Shown: piece by piece, positions 16,541 through 24,401 of the stretch
Position numbering within the stretch: the stretch's first letter is position 1
How the letters are laid out: the number at the start of each line of letters is the position of its first letter
Assembly: GCF_050279675.1 (NCBI RefSeq)
Contig: NZ_JBNNUK010000027.1
Location: forward strand, 1-39,941
Origin: Viridibacillus sp050279675
GTDB taxonomy: Bacteria > Bacillota > Bacilli > Bacillales_A > Planococcaceae
Reading direction: 5' to 3'
DNA: 39,941 nt
The notes under the pieces: model-generated
Seen by the model: the letters and a program-made list of their open reading frames with translations, nothing else
Database searches by the model: none
What the model was told of the DNA's origin: nothing
Program-made: the position numbers and the translations under genes

Positions 16541-16659
16541 ATGAGCGTCTTTATTACAATAACGGCACACCGCTTGGGGCAGGTTAATGGAAGAAGTTAG
16601 GTATGTAATTTTTATAAAAACAAAAATTGACTTGTTGCATTATTTTTCATCGTTTTATC

Positions 16660-16945
16660 TTATTGAACTAACGGGGCAGCATTCCTGTTTGAAAGATGTT
16701 CAAGGTCTTGAAAGAAAAAGAGTCCTCTAGTATGATGCTGAGTGTCAACGACCATTGATCCAACATCTACAAGGAGGACTCCTAAATGCATTTTAAAATG
16801 AATTACAAAATTTGATAATACACTCGTCGTTGGTATAGACATCGCGAAGCGCGTTCATTACGCATGCTTTGTCGATGAACGAGGACGCGTGATGGAAAAA
16901 GCTTTTGCTATACATCAATCAAAAGAAGGCTTTGAAAGTTAGAGT
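16660..16945 (+). mobile_element. IS110-family insertion sequence remnant (left part)
   Basis: From about 16789 the reading MHFKMNYK, then after a one-base shift FDNTLVVGIDIAKRVHYACF and VDERGRVMEKAFAIHQSKEG, matches the N-terminus of IS110-type DEDD transposases (catalytic Asp in GIDIAK). A TAG ends it, and the rest of the transposase is missing. The non-coding leader (16660-16788), with TAAAAG..GGAGGACTCCTAA-like sequence, is where IS110 elements carry their bridge RNA. It is a dead fragment. Confidence 0.6.
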
Positions 16946-17330
16946 TTACTCAAGTCTTTCCGTCTTTTGGTAAGATGGCACTTGCCATTCTTGAAATGAC
17001 TCCGTTGCCACAGGACTGGATCCAATTATTAATAAAAAGATAATTGCCCTAAATGGCTTTTCTATTAATTGTCCACTCATTTCGAATATCCTTTCTTATT
17101 ATTCGTGAGTACATTTAGTTTGATTAGTAAAACAAGTCTACATGAATTAAGTTTTTTCGAATTAACATACGTAACACTTTTACGCAAAAGTATTCTTCTT
17201 TCAAATTAGAATTAGCAGAAAAAATTGACTACAAATAATACATACGTTAAAATACTATTCAGAGCAACACTTAAACCATTAGCTATTACATACGCAATTA
17301 ACGAATATGAACTAGATGATTATTCTGTAT
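16946..17330. other. Non-coding stretch after the IS remnant
   Basis: I find no gene with a credible start. A few short scraps (e.g. GKMALAILEMTPLPQDWI near 16970-17025) look like former coding sequence. Confidence 0.3.
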
Positions 17331-17339
17331 GTAAGAGAA

Positions 17340-17536
17340 GCCAAATGCCGACCGCATGAACAATGTTTATGGAGTAGTCAGGAGATTGGCGTAAAATCAT
17401 TCGTTACGTCCCGCAGTAGGACAATGTAACGGGCACTTGTGCCAAAAATTAATAGGTTCGTTCACAGCCGTATGGACTGTTGAATATAGAAAAGAAGTCG
17501 ATTGATCCAATTATTTGGATTGCTCGGCTTTTTTTA
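17340..17536 (+). ncRNA. Candidate structured RNA with its own terminator
   Basis: Unlike the AT-rich flanks, this stretch has dense pairing: GTTACGTCC (17403-17411) with GGAC and GTAAC (17419-17430, AAT bulge), then GGCAC-TT-GTGCC (17432-17443), then ACAG...CTGT around 17464-17480. A 14-bp G.U-rich terminator (17495-17530) with a T run follows. No ORF of note lies in it. It matches no RNA class I can name; it could be a riboswitch-like leader of the next gene or an independent small RNA. Confidence 0.4.
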
Positions 17537-17570
17537 TTTAAAAAAATAAAAGCTGAGAGGAAGTTTTTTA

Positions 17571-17827
17571 TGAATTACGAAGAATTTAAGAGTGAATTAG
17601 AGAGTGGAGATTTAAAAAACGAATATTTAATGTTTAAAAATGAGAATGGGAAATTTAATACATTGGTATTATCAGGTAACGCCTTTTACTTTGCTACAGA
17701 AAAAGGTTATGTTCTAATTCCTGACTACAATGCTTTCCAGCTACTATCATTTGTGAAAGCCGGTACTTTCAAATTACTGCAGAATGGCTCCTTAGGTAAA
17801 CGATTTTCGTTACAGGGGGTGGCTTAA
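17571..17827 (+). CDS. Small protein (85 aa), phage/plasmid type, unknown
   Basis: ATG at 17571 follows AGAGGAAG; an upstream in-frame start at 17480 would run through the terminator and is rejected. The product, MNYEEFKSELESGDLKNEYL ... LGKRFSLQGVA, is an alpha/beta-looking soluble protein with no known motif. Its stop is one base before the next ATG, so the two form an operon. Unknown function; the context suggests phage- or plasmid-derived accessory genes. Confidence 0.65.
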
Positions 17828-17828
17828 C

Positions 17829-18185
17829 ATGGATTTTGAATTAGAGCCTAAAAATTTTGCTCAAGCTATTAAATTAGCGAAAGAAATTGAACGTTTAGAA
17901 GCTACAGTTAAATGCATGAAAGATAATTTTAAAACATTCGTTAAAGAATATGGGGCAGTTGAAACCGATTTTGAACGATGGGATTTCTATCCTTCTGTAT
18001 CATGGGCTTTCGATAAAGAAAATACAAAAGAAATTGCACGTACTTTAATTCTTGAAGGTACTGATCCGTGGGAATTGATTAAGTTTGCACCAAAGGATTT
18101 AATCAGTCAAGGCTGGAATGAGGAATCACTAGCCCAATTCGGAAGTAAGAAAGTAACAAACAGATTTACTAGTAGAAAACTATGA
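17829..18185 (+). CDS. Unknown 118-aa protein, partner of the preceding gene
   Basis: The start is one base after the previous stop, with AGGGGGTGG as ribosome binding site inside the upstream gene, so translation is coupled. The product opens with a helical/coiled segment (FAQAIKLAKEIERLEATVKC), continues with TDFERWDFYPSVSWAFDKEN and ends basic (KKVTNRFTSRKL). Its layout resembles small phage DNA-metabolism accessory proteins, but I cannot assign a family. Confidence 0.65.
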   Translation: MDFELEPKNFAQAIKLAKEIERLEATVKCMKDNFKTFVKEYGAVETDFERWDFYPSVSWAFDKENTKEIARTLILEGTDPWELIKFAPKDLISQGWNEESLAQFGSKKVTNRFTSRKL

Positions 18186-18222
18186 TAGATGACGGTTCTT
18201 TTTAGAATCGTCTTTTCTTTAT
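18186..18222 (+). terminator. Terminator of the two-gene operon
   Basis: GACGGTTCT-TTTT-AGAATCGTC (one G.U pair) followed by TTTTCTTT, directly after the stop. Confidence 0.75.
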
Positions 18223-18252
18223 TCATATCAAAAAAAATAGGAGAGATTTATT

Positions 18253-18324
18253 ATGAAAATTATTAAAGAGAGATACATATTGTTTCATAGACAAAAGGTA
18301 TCATTATTGATATTATATGTATAA
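18253..18324 (+). CDS. 23-aa small ORF, possible leader peptide or toxin
   Basis: AGGAGAG sits 8 bases before an ATG that opens MKIIKERYILFHRQKVSLLI and ends LYV. The ribosome binding site is good for such a tiny ORF. The second half is hydrophobic. It lies just upstream of the paired hairpin cassettes, so it may be a leader peptide, or a tiny membrane toxin with the hairpin RNAs as partners. Speculative. Confidence 0.35.
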   Translation: MKIIKERYILFHRQKVSLLILYV

Positions 18325-18329
18325 ATTCA

Positions 18330-18420
18330 GCAATATTAATTTCTAATGGGGAACGCCGTTAGATTAAATAAACTTCAACATTTTCTCGGAAAAACCTTGC
18401 GGAATGGCGAGGTTTTTCTT
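18330..18420 (+). ncRNA. Hairpin cassette, copy 1
   Basis: Hairpin H1, TAATGG-GGAACG-CCGTTA (18344-18361), and hairpin H2, AAAAACCTTGC-GGAATG-GCGAGGTTTTT (18390-18417), with a TTAAATAAAC linker motif. H2 ends in a T run and could terminate. Both loops are GGAAYG. Confidence 0.5.
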
Positions 18421-18464
18421 TCATTACAGCTTAAGAATTTAAAATTTGCATAAACTAATACAAA

Positions 18465-18560
18465 TTCAATCATTATTGTATAAATGGGGAATGCCATTTA
18501 TATAAATAAACCTTTCAAGTATTAAAAGAACCTTGCGGAATGGCGGGGTTCTTTTTTTTA
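18465..18560 (+). ncRNA. Hairpin cassette, copy 2
   Basis: Same layout about 135 bp further on: H3, ATAAATGG-GGAATG-CCATTTAT (18480-18501), a TATAAATAAAC linker, and H4, AAAGAACCTTGC-GGAATG-GCGGGGTTCTTT (18525-18554), with a run of eight T. Stem sequences differ from copy 1 but pairing and loops are kept, as expected for a selected RNA structure. Confidence 0.5.
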
Positions 18561-19178
18561 TTTATTCCGATTGTCTGCAAATATATACAGTATTTCAAAT
18601 AATATAGAAACTGCTCCAGGTCGTAATTTTCTCCTAAAGTCAATAAAGATTCAAACACGCAAAAGAGTATGATCCATTTAGGCAAAGAATTAAATTTTAT
18701 CGTTTTTGTATAGATCCGTACCGTTATATGTAATTGTCTAATGCATCATTCTACTATACAGCTAGGCATTCAACACTTCGTGTACTTAAATTCTAATTCT
18801 GATTCAAGTATTTTCGCATCGAAACATGTGATGTATCTAACTCTTTTTAAAAGAACAGCGAGCTAACCAGCTATCGTTACCTCTTATTTTGCATTAAATC
18901 CTATTAAAACTACATTAATTACCTTTTTTTTATGCTAATATATATATACTTATAGGTTTCTTTAGTGGGGAATGTGTAGTTTTAAATTTATCATAGTAAA
19001 AAGGTTACATGTTTTGGAGGTGGATTATGTGTTAGACACGTATTAAACAAATATTACGGAGAGTGCCATATTCTTAGATAAGCTATAGAAGTTGCAAAGA
19101 AAGATATAGGATTCTTTGTAGTGAAGATAAAGACATAAATCAATCAAACTTAAAGATGTATAAGAGGAGAATTAATCA
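18561..19178. other. Non-coding stretch upstream of the 200-aa membrane protein
   Basis: No credible gene. A GGGGAATG echo of the hairpin loops occurs at about 18967, and a strong GGAGGTG at about 19017 precedes only ATG-TGT-TAG, a two-codon start-stop, or an 8-codon GTG frame. This may be a decayed gene start or a regulatory minimal ORF. Confidence 0.3.
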
Positions 19179-19781
19179 GTGGAAAATTTGGAGAACGAAT
19201 CTGTAATAGAAAACCCTGTTAAAAAGAAAATCAGTAAAAAGGTTCTATCAATTATTTTTGCACTTGTTGTAGTAGCTGCAGCAATCGGTGCCTATTTCTA
19301 CATAGAAGACATGAAAGAAAAAGAACATACAGAGATGCTTGAAAAATATGAATCAACACTTAATGACTTTTACGAAAAAGCATTTGAGTCTGCAACTCTT
19401 GCAGAATCAATTACGAATCAATATTCTAAAGTTTGGCATGCTGCTATATGGGATAAAGCAGTAATGGTTGGCGATGATTACTACTTTGATTTTGATAGTG
19501 CAATACAAGCTCAGTATAAAGTGTTCTCTACTAATGGGAAATTAGATGGAATGCTAGACGGATTAGATTTATCTAATAAAGCCATGAAGAAAATGAAGAA
19601 CCCTCCTATGGAATTTGAAGAAGAGTATGAGGCTGCTTCGGAATTACAAGACTCACTTAATGATTTTGTTTCATTAGCCAAGAACCCAACTGGAAGCCTT
19701 CAAAGCTTTAATCAATCAACTAATGAAAAAGACAGCCAAGTTAGTGCGGATCTTCAAAAACTTGAAAACTTATTAGATTAG
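19179..19781 (+). CDS. Membrane-anchored protein, unknown (200 aa)
   Basis: GTG at 19179 with AGAGGAGA 8 bases upstream. The N-terminus is a short basic cytoplasmic tail (NPVKKKISKKVLS) followed by one transmembrane helix (about residues 24-44, IIFALVVVAAAIGAYFYIED). The rest is a helical, partly coiled extracellular domain (MLEKYESTLNDFYEKAFESA ... SADLQKLENLLD). It would sit in the cell membrane facing outwards. No motif. A terminator follows. Its family is unknown. Confidence 0.7.
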   Translation: MENLENESVIENPVKKKISKKVLSIIFALVVVAAAIGAYFYIEDMKEKEHTEMLEKYESTLNDFYEKAFESATLAESITNQYSKVWHAAIWDKAVMVGDDYYFDFDSAIQAQYKVFSTNGKLDGMLDGLDLSNKAMKKMKNPPMEFEEEYEAASELQDSLNDFVSLAKNPTGSLQSFNQSTNEKDSQVSADLQKLENLLD

Positions 19782-19798
19782 AAATTGAATATATTAAT

Positions 19799-19827
19799 AG
19801 GTAGCGACTAATCGTTGCTGCCTTTTT
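19799..19827 (+). terminator. Terminator after the 200-aa gene
   Basis: GGTAGCGAC-TAATC-GTTGCTGCC followed by TTTTT; two G.U-type pairs in the stem. Confidence 0.65.
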
Positions 19828-19978
19828 AATGTAATAAAACATAAGGGAAAGAAAAACATTTTTGAGTGAGGTGTAGTGACAGTCTATTTCACTAAGAATA
19901 ATATTTACGATAACGGAGAGTGGTGAAGGTGCATTCTAATACGTATTAAAGAACATGTTTTGAACAATCGATGTTTGA

Positions 19979-20028
19979 ACTGCCCAGTAAATATTAGATA
20001 CAAATCTAAAATTTACGGGTTATTTTTT
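19979..20028 (+). terminator. Terminator-like hairpin
   Basis: CCC-GTAAAT-TTAGA pairs with TCTAA-ATTTAC-GGG around ACAAA, then TTATTTTTTG. No intact gene lies directly upstream. Confidence 0.5.
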
Positions 20029-20030
20029 GT

Positions 20031-20177
20031 ATGTTTAAGGCTTTCTCTAGTGATCAACTTCTTGTCGCTGGAGAAGCAGCTGGTAGTAATTTAGCTAAAG
20101 TTGAGAGTTTAATTGTAATGATTATCAGTGAGGCTGAGTTATACGAAATGATTTTCAATAATCCCGATATTGTTTAA
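20031..20177 (+). pseudogene. Fragment resembling a Crp/Fnr effector domain
   Basis: The 48-codon frame gives MFKAFSSDQLLVAGEAAGSN and LIVMIISEAELYEMIFNNPD. The SLIVMIISEAELYEMIFNNP stretch resembles the end of a cyclic-nucleotide-binding-type beta roll. There is no ribosome binding site and the terminator T run precedes it, so it is a relic. Family assignment is tentative. Confidence 0.3.
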
Positions 20178-20236
20178 AACATGCGGAGAATGATGGAATA
20201 GATGTTGAGTTGAGAATTTACAACTCATGTTTTAAA

Positions 20237-20336
20237 ATGATGATGACATTTTCGAATTACCGACATTACAGGCGAGGTCCTATATAGAGTGCATCAACCA
20301 AAAGGCAGGTGCTTCTATATGAAATGTCATCATCAT
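20237..20336. repeat. Nested inverted repeat of about 100 bp
   Basis: Outer arms ATGATGATGACATTT and AAATGTCATCATCAT are perfect 15-mers about 70 bp apart. Inside, TATATAGAGTGCATC pairs imperfectly with GGTGCTTCTATATG. Between outer and inner stems one side has an unpaired 30-nt arm. It is not followed by a T run. Confidence 0.6.
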
Positions 20337-20348
20337 CATCTTAAGTAG

Positions 20349-20582
20349 ATTGTTTTTTCGTCCATAGTCAAACTGCGATTGCATTCAGAAAGTCAAACCG
20401 AATTAGAAAAGGAACGTAACAAGTTCATCTTTCTGCTTGTTCAGGTACTTCCCCAGATTGTGCTGGGTAAAGCTAAAGTAAAAGACGCTATTTCTTATTG
20501 AAGAAGTTAGAAGTTATTGAACTTGTTAAAGGACCCGACACATATTGGAACAGAGGAGAGAAATGGCTTAATCCTTTTCAAT
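20349..20582 (+). pseudogene. Frameshifted gene remnant, unknown
   Basis: One frame gives SQTELEKERNKFIFLLVQVL and PQIVLGKAKVKDAISY; after loss of one base (about 20500) it continues as LKKLEVIELVKGPDTYWNRG and EKWLNPFQ before a stop. It is good former coding sequence without a start. Its end overlaps the convergent gene at 20568. Family not recognised. Confidence 0.45.
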
Positions 20583-21236
20583 AAATTGATCAAGCCAAGT
20601 CTCTACTGCTTTTTTCACGTTTCTTGATTTCTCCATAAATTCATCCATAACATAACCGATTAACCTAGAAAGTGAAGCTTCATCAGCTTCATATGGATTA
20701 TCTTTCTGTATATAAGCCAATACCAATTCAAGTTGCTTCTTTCTTTCTGGGTCTAAGATGGTTTGTACATATTTACTTATGTACTCATTGACGATGTTTG
20801 TGTTCTGTATAGAACTTTTCAGAAGCAGTGCTGCAGCATTAGAAATTGTAGTGTCTAGTGAGTAAGCGAGTTCAGCTAAGTCATCGTACAGTCTTTGATC
20901 GAATCGCATAGATACCCTTGGCTTTATCCCAGGTGTCTTTTTTCTTCTCTCTGATAGTAAATCTTTGTTGCCGATGAATACTGTATTTCTAAATCGGTAA
21001 TCTCTTCGGAAATGAATGGCCAAGTTATCGATTACTATTTTCGTATACAATCCTTTCTTACAAATTGTTTCACCAACAGTCTTAATCGGACTACCTGTGA
21101 TATGTGATAGCCTTGAAATACATTCGTATAGTTCGTGTTCTACAGAAGGTTTTATATCAATCTTACGATCTGACCTCACTCTTTTTCCTGTCTTTTTTTC
21201 TGGCTCTTTTATCACTCTCTCGGCTTCTCTCTTCAC
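20568..21236 (-). CDS. Ribbon-helix-helix-like plasmid protein (222 aa)
   Basis: A soluble, basic N-terminal protein. The middle block KPRVSMRFDQRLYDDLAELA followed by SLDTTISNAAALLLKSSI has the beta-strand/helix/helix spacing of a ribbon-helix-helix (CopG/Arc-type) DNA-binding domain, and an earlier block (IDIKPSVEHELYECISRLSH ...TVGETICKKGLY) repeats that pattern weakly. The C-terminal half is helical and charged. It may be a plasmid copy-control, mobilisation or regulatory protein; which one cannot be read. The start at 21236 has AAAAGTGAAGAGAG upstream (weak); a later Met is possible. Confidence 0.55.
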   Translation of the reverse strand: MKREAERVIKEPEKKTGKRVRSDRKIDIKPSVEHELYECISRLSHITGSPIKTVGETICKKGLYTKIVIDNLAIHFRRDYRFRNTVFIGNKDLLSERRKKTPGIKPRVSMRFDQRLYDDLAELAYSLDTTISNAAALLLKSSIQNTNIVNEYISKYVQTILDPERKKQLELVLAYIQKDNPYEADEASLSRLIGYVMDEFMEKSRNVKKAVETWLDQFIEKD

Positions 21237-21385
21237 TTTTCCTAACCTCTCTTCCGAACTTTAGTCTGGGACACATTCATTTTGTTCTAGATTTAAAAGT
21301 GTATGAAATTTGGCAGGGGAGTATGCTGAAAGCGATTAAAACTTTCATAATTGGGCATACTAAATTAAAAACGGAGGTATGGTCG

Positions 21386-21508
21386 ATGGGATATAAAGTG
21401 AAAATGACATCAGAAGAGTCAAAAAAAATTATGCAAGGTTGCAAAAATCAAGGGGAAAAATATGGATTACCTGGGAATAAAAAAAAGTCAAAAGCTATAA
21501 AGAAATAA
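21386..21508 (+). CDS. Small basic protein (40 aa)
   Basis: GGAGGT lies 7 bases before the ATG at 21386. The product starts MGYKVKMTSEESKKIMQGCK and ends GLPGNKKKSKAIKK. It is rich in lysine with one Cys. It is followed 23 bp later by the remnant at 21532, so the two were probably one operon. Longer upstream readings lack a ribosome binding site. Unknown function. Confidence 0.5.
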   Translation: MGYKVKMTSEESKKIMQGCKNQGEKYGLPGNKKKSKAIKK

Positions 21509-21531
21509 CGAATTAAATGGGGAAATAATCA

Positions 21532-21860
21532 TTGCCTTTATATATATTTAGAGAATTCTCGTCTAGAAAAAGCGAGATTCCTACTAATGATTTATTAGAA
21601 GCGGTTAAAAACTCCTTTGAATTATGAAGCTGATTTATATATAGTAATGGGCTAACTTGTAAGCTGGTTGGAGGTTGGACGAGGGCAGAGAAGGTATTGA
21701 ACCTTACATAGTTGCTGGCAATTACCGCTTCCGATACAAAGAAGCTGCAAGCAACATTAAGAAGTTGTATTATAGCCATCATGACTTTGGTTATGATGGT
21801 GCTGAACTACACTTAAAAGATAATCCGTCTTCTATCGACCAACCAGTTGGAATGTTATGA
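21532..21860 (+). pseudogene. Decayed gene, about 110 aa originally
   Basis: A TTG at 21532 behind GGGGAAAT starts LPLYIFREFSSRKSEIPTND and LLEAVKNSFE. Two frameshifts later it continues NYEADLYIVMG and then EGREGIEPYIVAGNYRFRYK to the end SSIDQPVGML. A piece of the same gene recurs at about 24668-24745. Family unknown. Confidence 0.5.
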
Positions 21861-22107
21861 TGCTCTATTTAAATCGAATGTGGGTGAGGAAATTTTTCAA
21901 TGAGAAATAATATAAAGTGATCAGTATTCAGATAATCAAATCTTATGTTCTAGTTTTGTAGGAAGCTAAAAAGGAAAAATGAATGCTTGGAGTATAGAAA
22001 ATTTCTTCGGAGCTTTATTATTATGCAGTAGGCAGCTGATGCACTTTACAGAGGCTTTTATTCGAATCATTATTATTTGGTTTTAGAAAAATTTCTATTT
22101 GCTATAA

Positions 22108-22140
22108 ATAAAAAGAAGTCAGCTTAGCTGACTTCTTTTT
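22108..22140. terminator. Bidirectional terminator
   Basis: AAAAGAAGTCAGC-TTA-GCTGACTTCTTTTT, perfect stem with A and T tracts. It ends the 50-aa minus gene, whose stop codon lies at its edge. Confidence 0.8.
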
Positions 22141-22291
22141 ATCTATCTCCGATAAATGCGCCTATTGAGATGAGTACACCAACTACAATTATAATTAAAA
22201 GTGTTTCAATGAAGTTCTTTTCTTTTTCTCGTTTTTCTGATATTTGTTTCCGATAGAGATTCTGGATTTTCTTTTTATCTACTGACTTCAT
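22139..22291 (-). CDS. Small single-pass membrane protein (50 aa)
   Basis: GAGGTGATAAT precedes the ATG at 22291. The N-terminal half is strongly basic and helical (MKSVDKKKIQNLYRKQISEK), and the second half is one transmembrane helix (TLLIIIVVGVLISIGAFIG). Topology: cytoplasmic basic tail, membrane helix, very short exterior. It lies 45 bp downstream of the anti-sigma gene on the same strand, so it may be the last gene of that operon. Role unknown. Confidence 0.6.
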   Translation of the reverse strand: MKSVDKKKIQNLYRKQISEKREKEKNFIETLLIIIVVGVLISIGAFIGDR

Positions 22292-22336
22292 TATTATCAC
22301 CTCTATATAGTATAGATTTAATTATAATTCAGCGTA

Positions 22337-23185
22337 CTATTTTTCAGTAAATTTATCTATTTTTTCAAGTTCATTCATATCTTTATCGTAAATACGAACC
22401 TCGTAATTGTCATTATTAATCATCATTTTAGTAGAATCTTGAAGAAAATATGAGTTAAGAGCTTTTTTTATCTCATTTATTATTATTGGGGTATCTTCAT
22501 TATTCTCTAGTCCTGTCTTTATTTCAATTAGAGTGACATCATCTTCTGTTTTATAACTAATACCTTTTAGTTCATATGCTGATTTTCCTGCCATCGCACT
22601 GTGTAAGTTACTAACGATTTTTGGCCATTGTTTATTTTGATTAGGTTTATTGGTTATCACCTGTTTTTTTATATTTTCGTCATCAGATTCTTGTACTTTT
22701 TCATATTGAGTGATAAATATTTTATAGTCATCAATATGTTCTTTTTCCATTAATGCTTCAATTTTTGGCATTAAATTTGCCTTCATATCGCTTAAACTTG
22801 TTGTATTAGGCATGAGTACAATCTCCAATTTAAAAGGATTCGGAGAGGTACTAATACTTTGATATTCATATCCAGATTGTTCAACTAAATCAATTGTTTG
22901 GTTATCAATTCTAATAGTTGAATCATTGCTAATTTTTATAGGAATTAACTTTTCAATAAAATTTGCTGCTGTTGTTGAATACAGTGGAGAGGTTACAAAT
23001 ATCAATAAAATAATAGTAACGAGACTAACCAAAAGTTTATTCTTTTGTTGGGGAGGGACTATATTATCTTGTACAGCTGATAGCACTCGCTTTTTTTGTT
23101 GTTCGTGATATTTTTGCTTTAGTTGCATGTTTTTTTCAAGAGATTCTAATGAATCATTAAGTCGCTTATCATTAAATTCCTTCAT
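22337..23185 (-). CDS. Membrane anti-sigma factor-like protein (partner of the ECF sigma)
   Basis: About 282 aa from the ATG at 23185, chosen because GGAGGG lies 7 bases before it; it overlaps the sigma gene by 14 nt. The N-terminal cytoplasmic part is helical and charged (LNDSLESLEKNMQLKQKYHE), which is the expected sigma-binding region. One transmembrane helix (about residues 51-70, LLVSLVTIILLIFVTSPLYS) leads to a large exterior domain. The layout and context fit an anti-sigma/sensor; the exterior part resembles proteins labelled DUF4030/DUF4179, but I cannot confirm which. Confidence 0.65.
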   Translation of the reverse strand: MKEFNDKRLNDSLESLEKNMQLKQKYHEQQKKRVLSAVQDNIVPPQQKNKLLVSLVTIILLIFVTSPLYSTTAANFIEKLIPIKISNDSTIRIDNQTIDLVEQSGYEYQSISTSPNPFKLEIVLMPNTTSLSDMKANLMPKIEALMEKEHIDDYKIFITQYEKVQESDDENIKKQVITNKPNQNKQWPKIVSNLHSAMAGKSAYELKGISYKTEDDVTLIEIKTGLENNEDTPIIINEIKKALNSYFLQDSTKMMINNDNYEVRIYDKDMNELEKIDKFTEK

Positions 23186-23690
23186 ATTCAAACCCTCCTA
23201 TTATTAATTGTTTTTTTAATTCAACTAAACCTCGTTTTAAATTCGTTTTTACTCTATTTTCAGACCAACCCAATATTTCTGCGGTCTCTTTAGTAGAGAA
23301 ACATTTTATTTTTCTTAATAAAATTACCTGACGAAAGTCCAATTTTAATGTTTGCAATGCATGATGTAGATGAAGTTCATCATCATTTAATTGCATGATT
23401 TGCTCGGGTAAAGGACTGCTATCGCGCTCATTAAAGGTTAGTTCCATAAAGTGTTTTAAAATGTTCTTTTTACGCAAATAATCGATTGTGGTATTTTGAG
23501 CAATCGAAAAAATCCATGTTTTAAAGCTTGAATGCCCTTTAAAGGTGTCATAGTTTTTGTATGCCTTAAGAAAGACTTCTTGAAGGATATCTTCTGCAGA
23601 ATGATAATCCTTAGTGTTCATATAAATATATGTAAAGATTGTCGTGCCAAGCTCTTCATACCAACTGGAGATGAGTTGATTTGAATTCAT
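23172..23690 (-). CDS. ECF-type RNA polymerase sigma factor
   Basis: The 172-aa protein has sigma region 2 with DYHSAEDILQEVFLKAYKNY (about 26-45), GHSSFKTWIFSIAQNTTIDY (the -10 recognition helix, about 52-71), a linker, and region 4 with DFRQVILLRKIKCFSTKETA and EILGWSENRVKTNLKRG (helix-turn-helix for the -35). It would direct RNA polymerase to an envelope-stress-type regulon when released from its membrane partner. AAAGGAG precedes the ATG. A matching promoter is visible upstream, so it should activate itself. Confidence 0.88.
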   Translation of the reverse strand: MNSNQLISSWYEELGTTIFTYIYMNTKDYHSAEDILQEVFLKAYKNYDTFKGHSSFKTWIFSIAQNTTIDYLRKKNILKHFMELTFNERDSSPLPEQIMQLNDDELHLHHALQTLKLDFRQVILLRKIKCFSTKETAEILGWSENRVKTNLKRGLVELKKQLIIGGFEYEGI

Positions 23691-23725
23691 ATAAGTTCAA
23701 CTCCTTTCATCTAGCTATATATAAC

Positions 23726-23754
23726 TTAGACGAATACTTTAGAAATCGGTGACA
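23726..23754 (-). promoter_or_regulatory. ECF-type autoregulatory promoter
   Basis: On the minus strand TGTCACC (-35) and CGTCTAA (-10) are separated by about 15 nt. This is close to the AAC/CGTC pattern of Bacillus ECF promoters and lies 36 bp before the sigma start codon. Confidence 0.6.
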
Positions 23755-23771
23755 AATTGAGCGAAAAAAAT

Positions 23772-23828
23772 AAAAAAAGTCATATTCCGTTAGTACCATT
23801 AGGTACTCCGGAAATGACTTTTAAAAAA
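23772..23828. terminator. Bidirectional terminator
   Basis: AAAAGTCAT, TTCCG and AGTACC pair with GGTACT, CGGAA and ATGACTTTT, with A/T tracts on both flanks. It ends the secreted-protein gene on the minus strand. Confidence 0.8.
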
Positions 23829-23831
23829 AAT

Positions 23832-24401
23832 TTAGTCTAACCAAATAGTATAAACACTAGTTGTAGGGTAATATAGCTTTGATAAATGCAACTCAGCTTT
23901 ATTATTATCACCATCAACCCAATCTCGAACATTAAAAATCATTTCATAAGTGCCGGCTTTGTTATCCAATTCAAAATCAGATACTACTGAATCCCAGCCT
24001 GGATCTTCTTCATATAACTTATACCACCATTTAGGTCCACCGAATCCACCATATGGCTGTTCAATATAAATTAATAAATCTCCGCCGCCTGAGTTGAATG
24101 TGCTTGATTGAGTTTTAAAAGTACTTTCACCTAGATAATCCCATTGGCCTGCTCCTAAAGGTGAGATCAATCCAAATGGATATTGCTTTTTTAAGTAGTT
24201 TGGATCATCAGATATTTTTCTAATTGAAACTAGTGCATCTGTATTTTCGTTATTGTCACCCGTATTAAGATCATTTGGTCTATCTGTTTGATTGATTTTT
24301 ACTGGCTCTGTATTCTCGGTATTAGCGAGGGCAGTATCATTATTAAATGTTAGTAAAGTAGTTAGGGATAGCAATGCAATCCCACTGAGTAATTTATTCA
24401 T
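23832..24401 (-). CDS. Secreted protein, unknown
   Basis: 189 aa. The signal peptide MNKLLSGIALLSLTTLLTFN...ALA is cut at about residue 26. The mature part starts with an Asn/Asp/Thr-rich linker (about 27-60) and then a Trp/Tyr/Gly-rich domain (GQWDYLGESTF, GGFGGPKWWYKLYEED, WVDGDNNKAEL, TSVYTIWLD), which looks like a compact beta-sandwich. There are no cysteines. AGGAGG precedes the ATG. A weak sigma-A-like TATAAT is upstream, not an ECF promoter, so it is probably not in the sigma regulon. It ends the same block as the sigma operon but has its own terminator. Confidence 0.7.
   Translation of the reverse strand: MNKLLSGIALLSLTTLLTFNNDTALANTENTEPVKINQTDRPNDLNTGDNNENTDALVSIRKISDDPNYLKKQYPFGLISPLGAGQWDYLGESTFKTQSSTFNSGGGDLLIYIEQPYGGFGGPKWWYKLYEEDPGWDSVVSDFELDNKAGTYEMIFNVRDWVDGDNNKAELHLSKLYYPTTSVYTIWLD

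Noticed and set aside
16660..16842. 60-codon minus-strand frame
   Set aside because: It is antisense to the IS110 remnant leader and transposase start.
17480..17570. Earlier start for the 85-aa protein
   Set aside because: It would place the start inside a terminator hairpin, and a good AGAGGAAG site exists before 17571.
21104..21385. N-terminal extension of the 40-aa protein to a 134-aa frame
   Set aside because: The extension lies opposite the RHH-like gene and lacks a ribosome binding site; GGAGGT marks the start at 21386.
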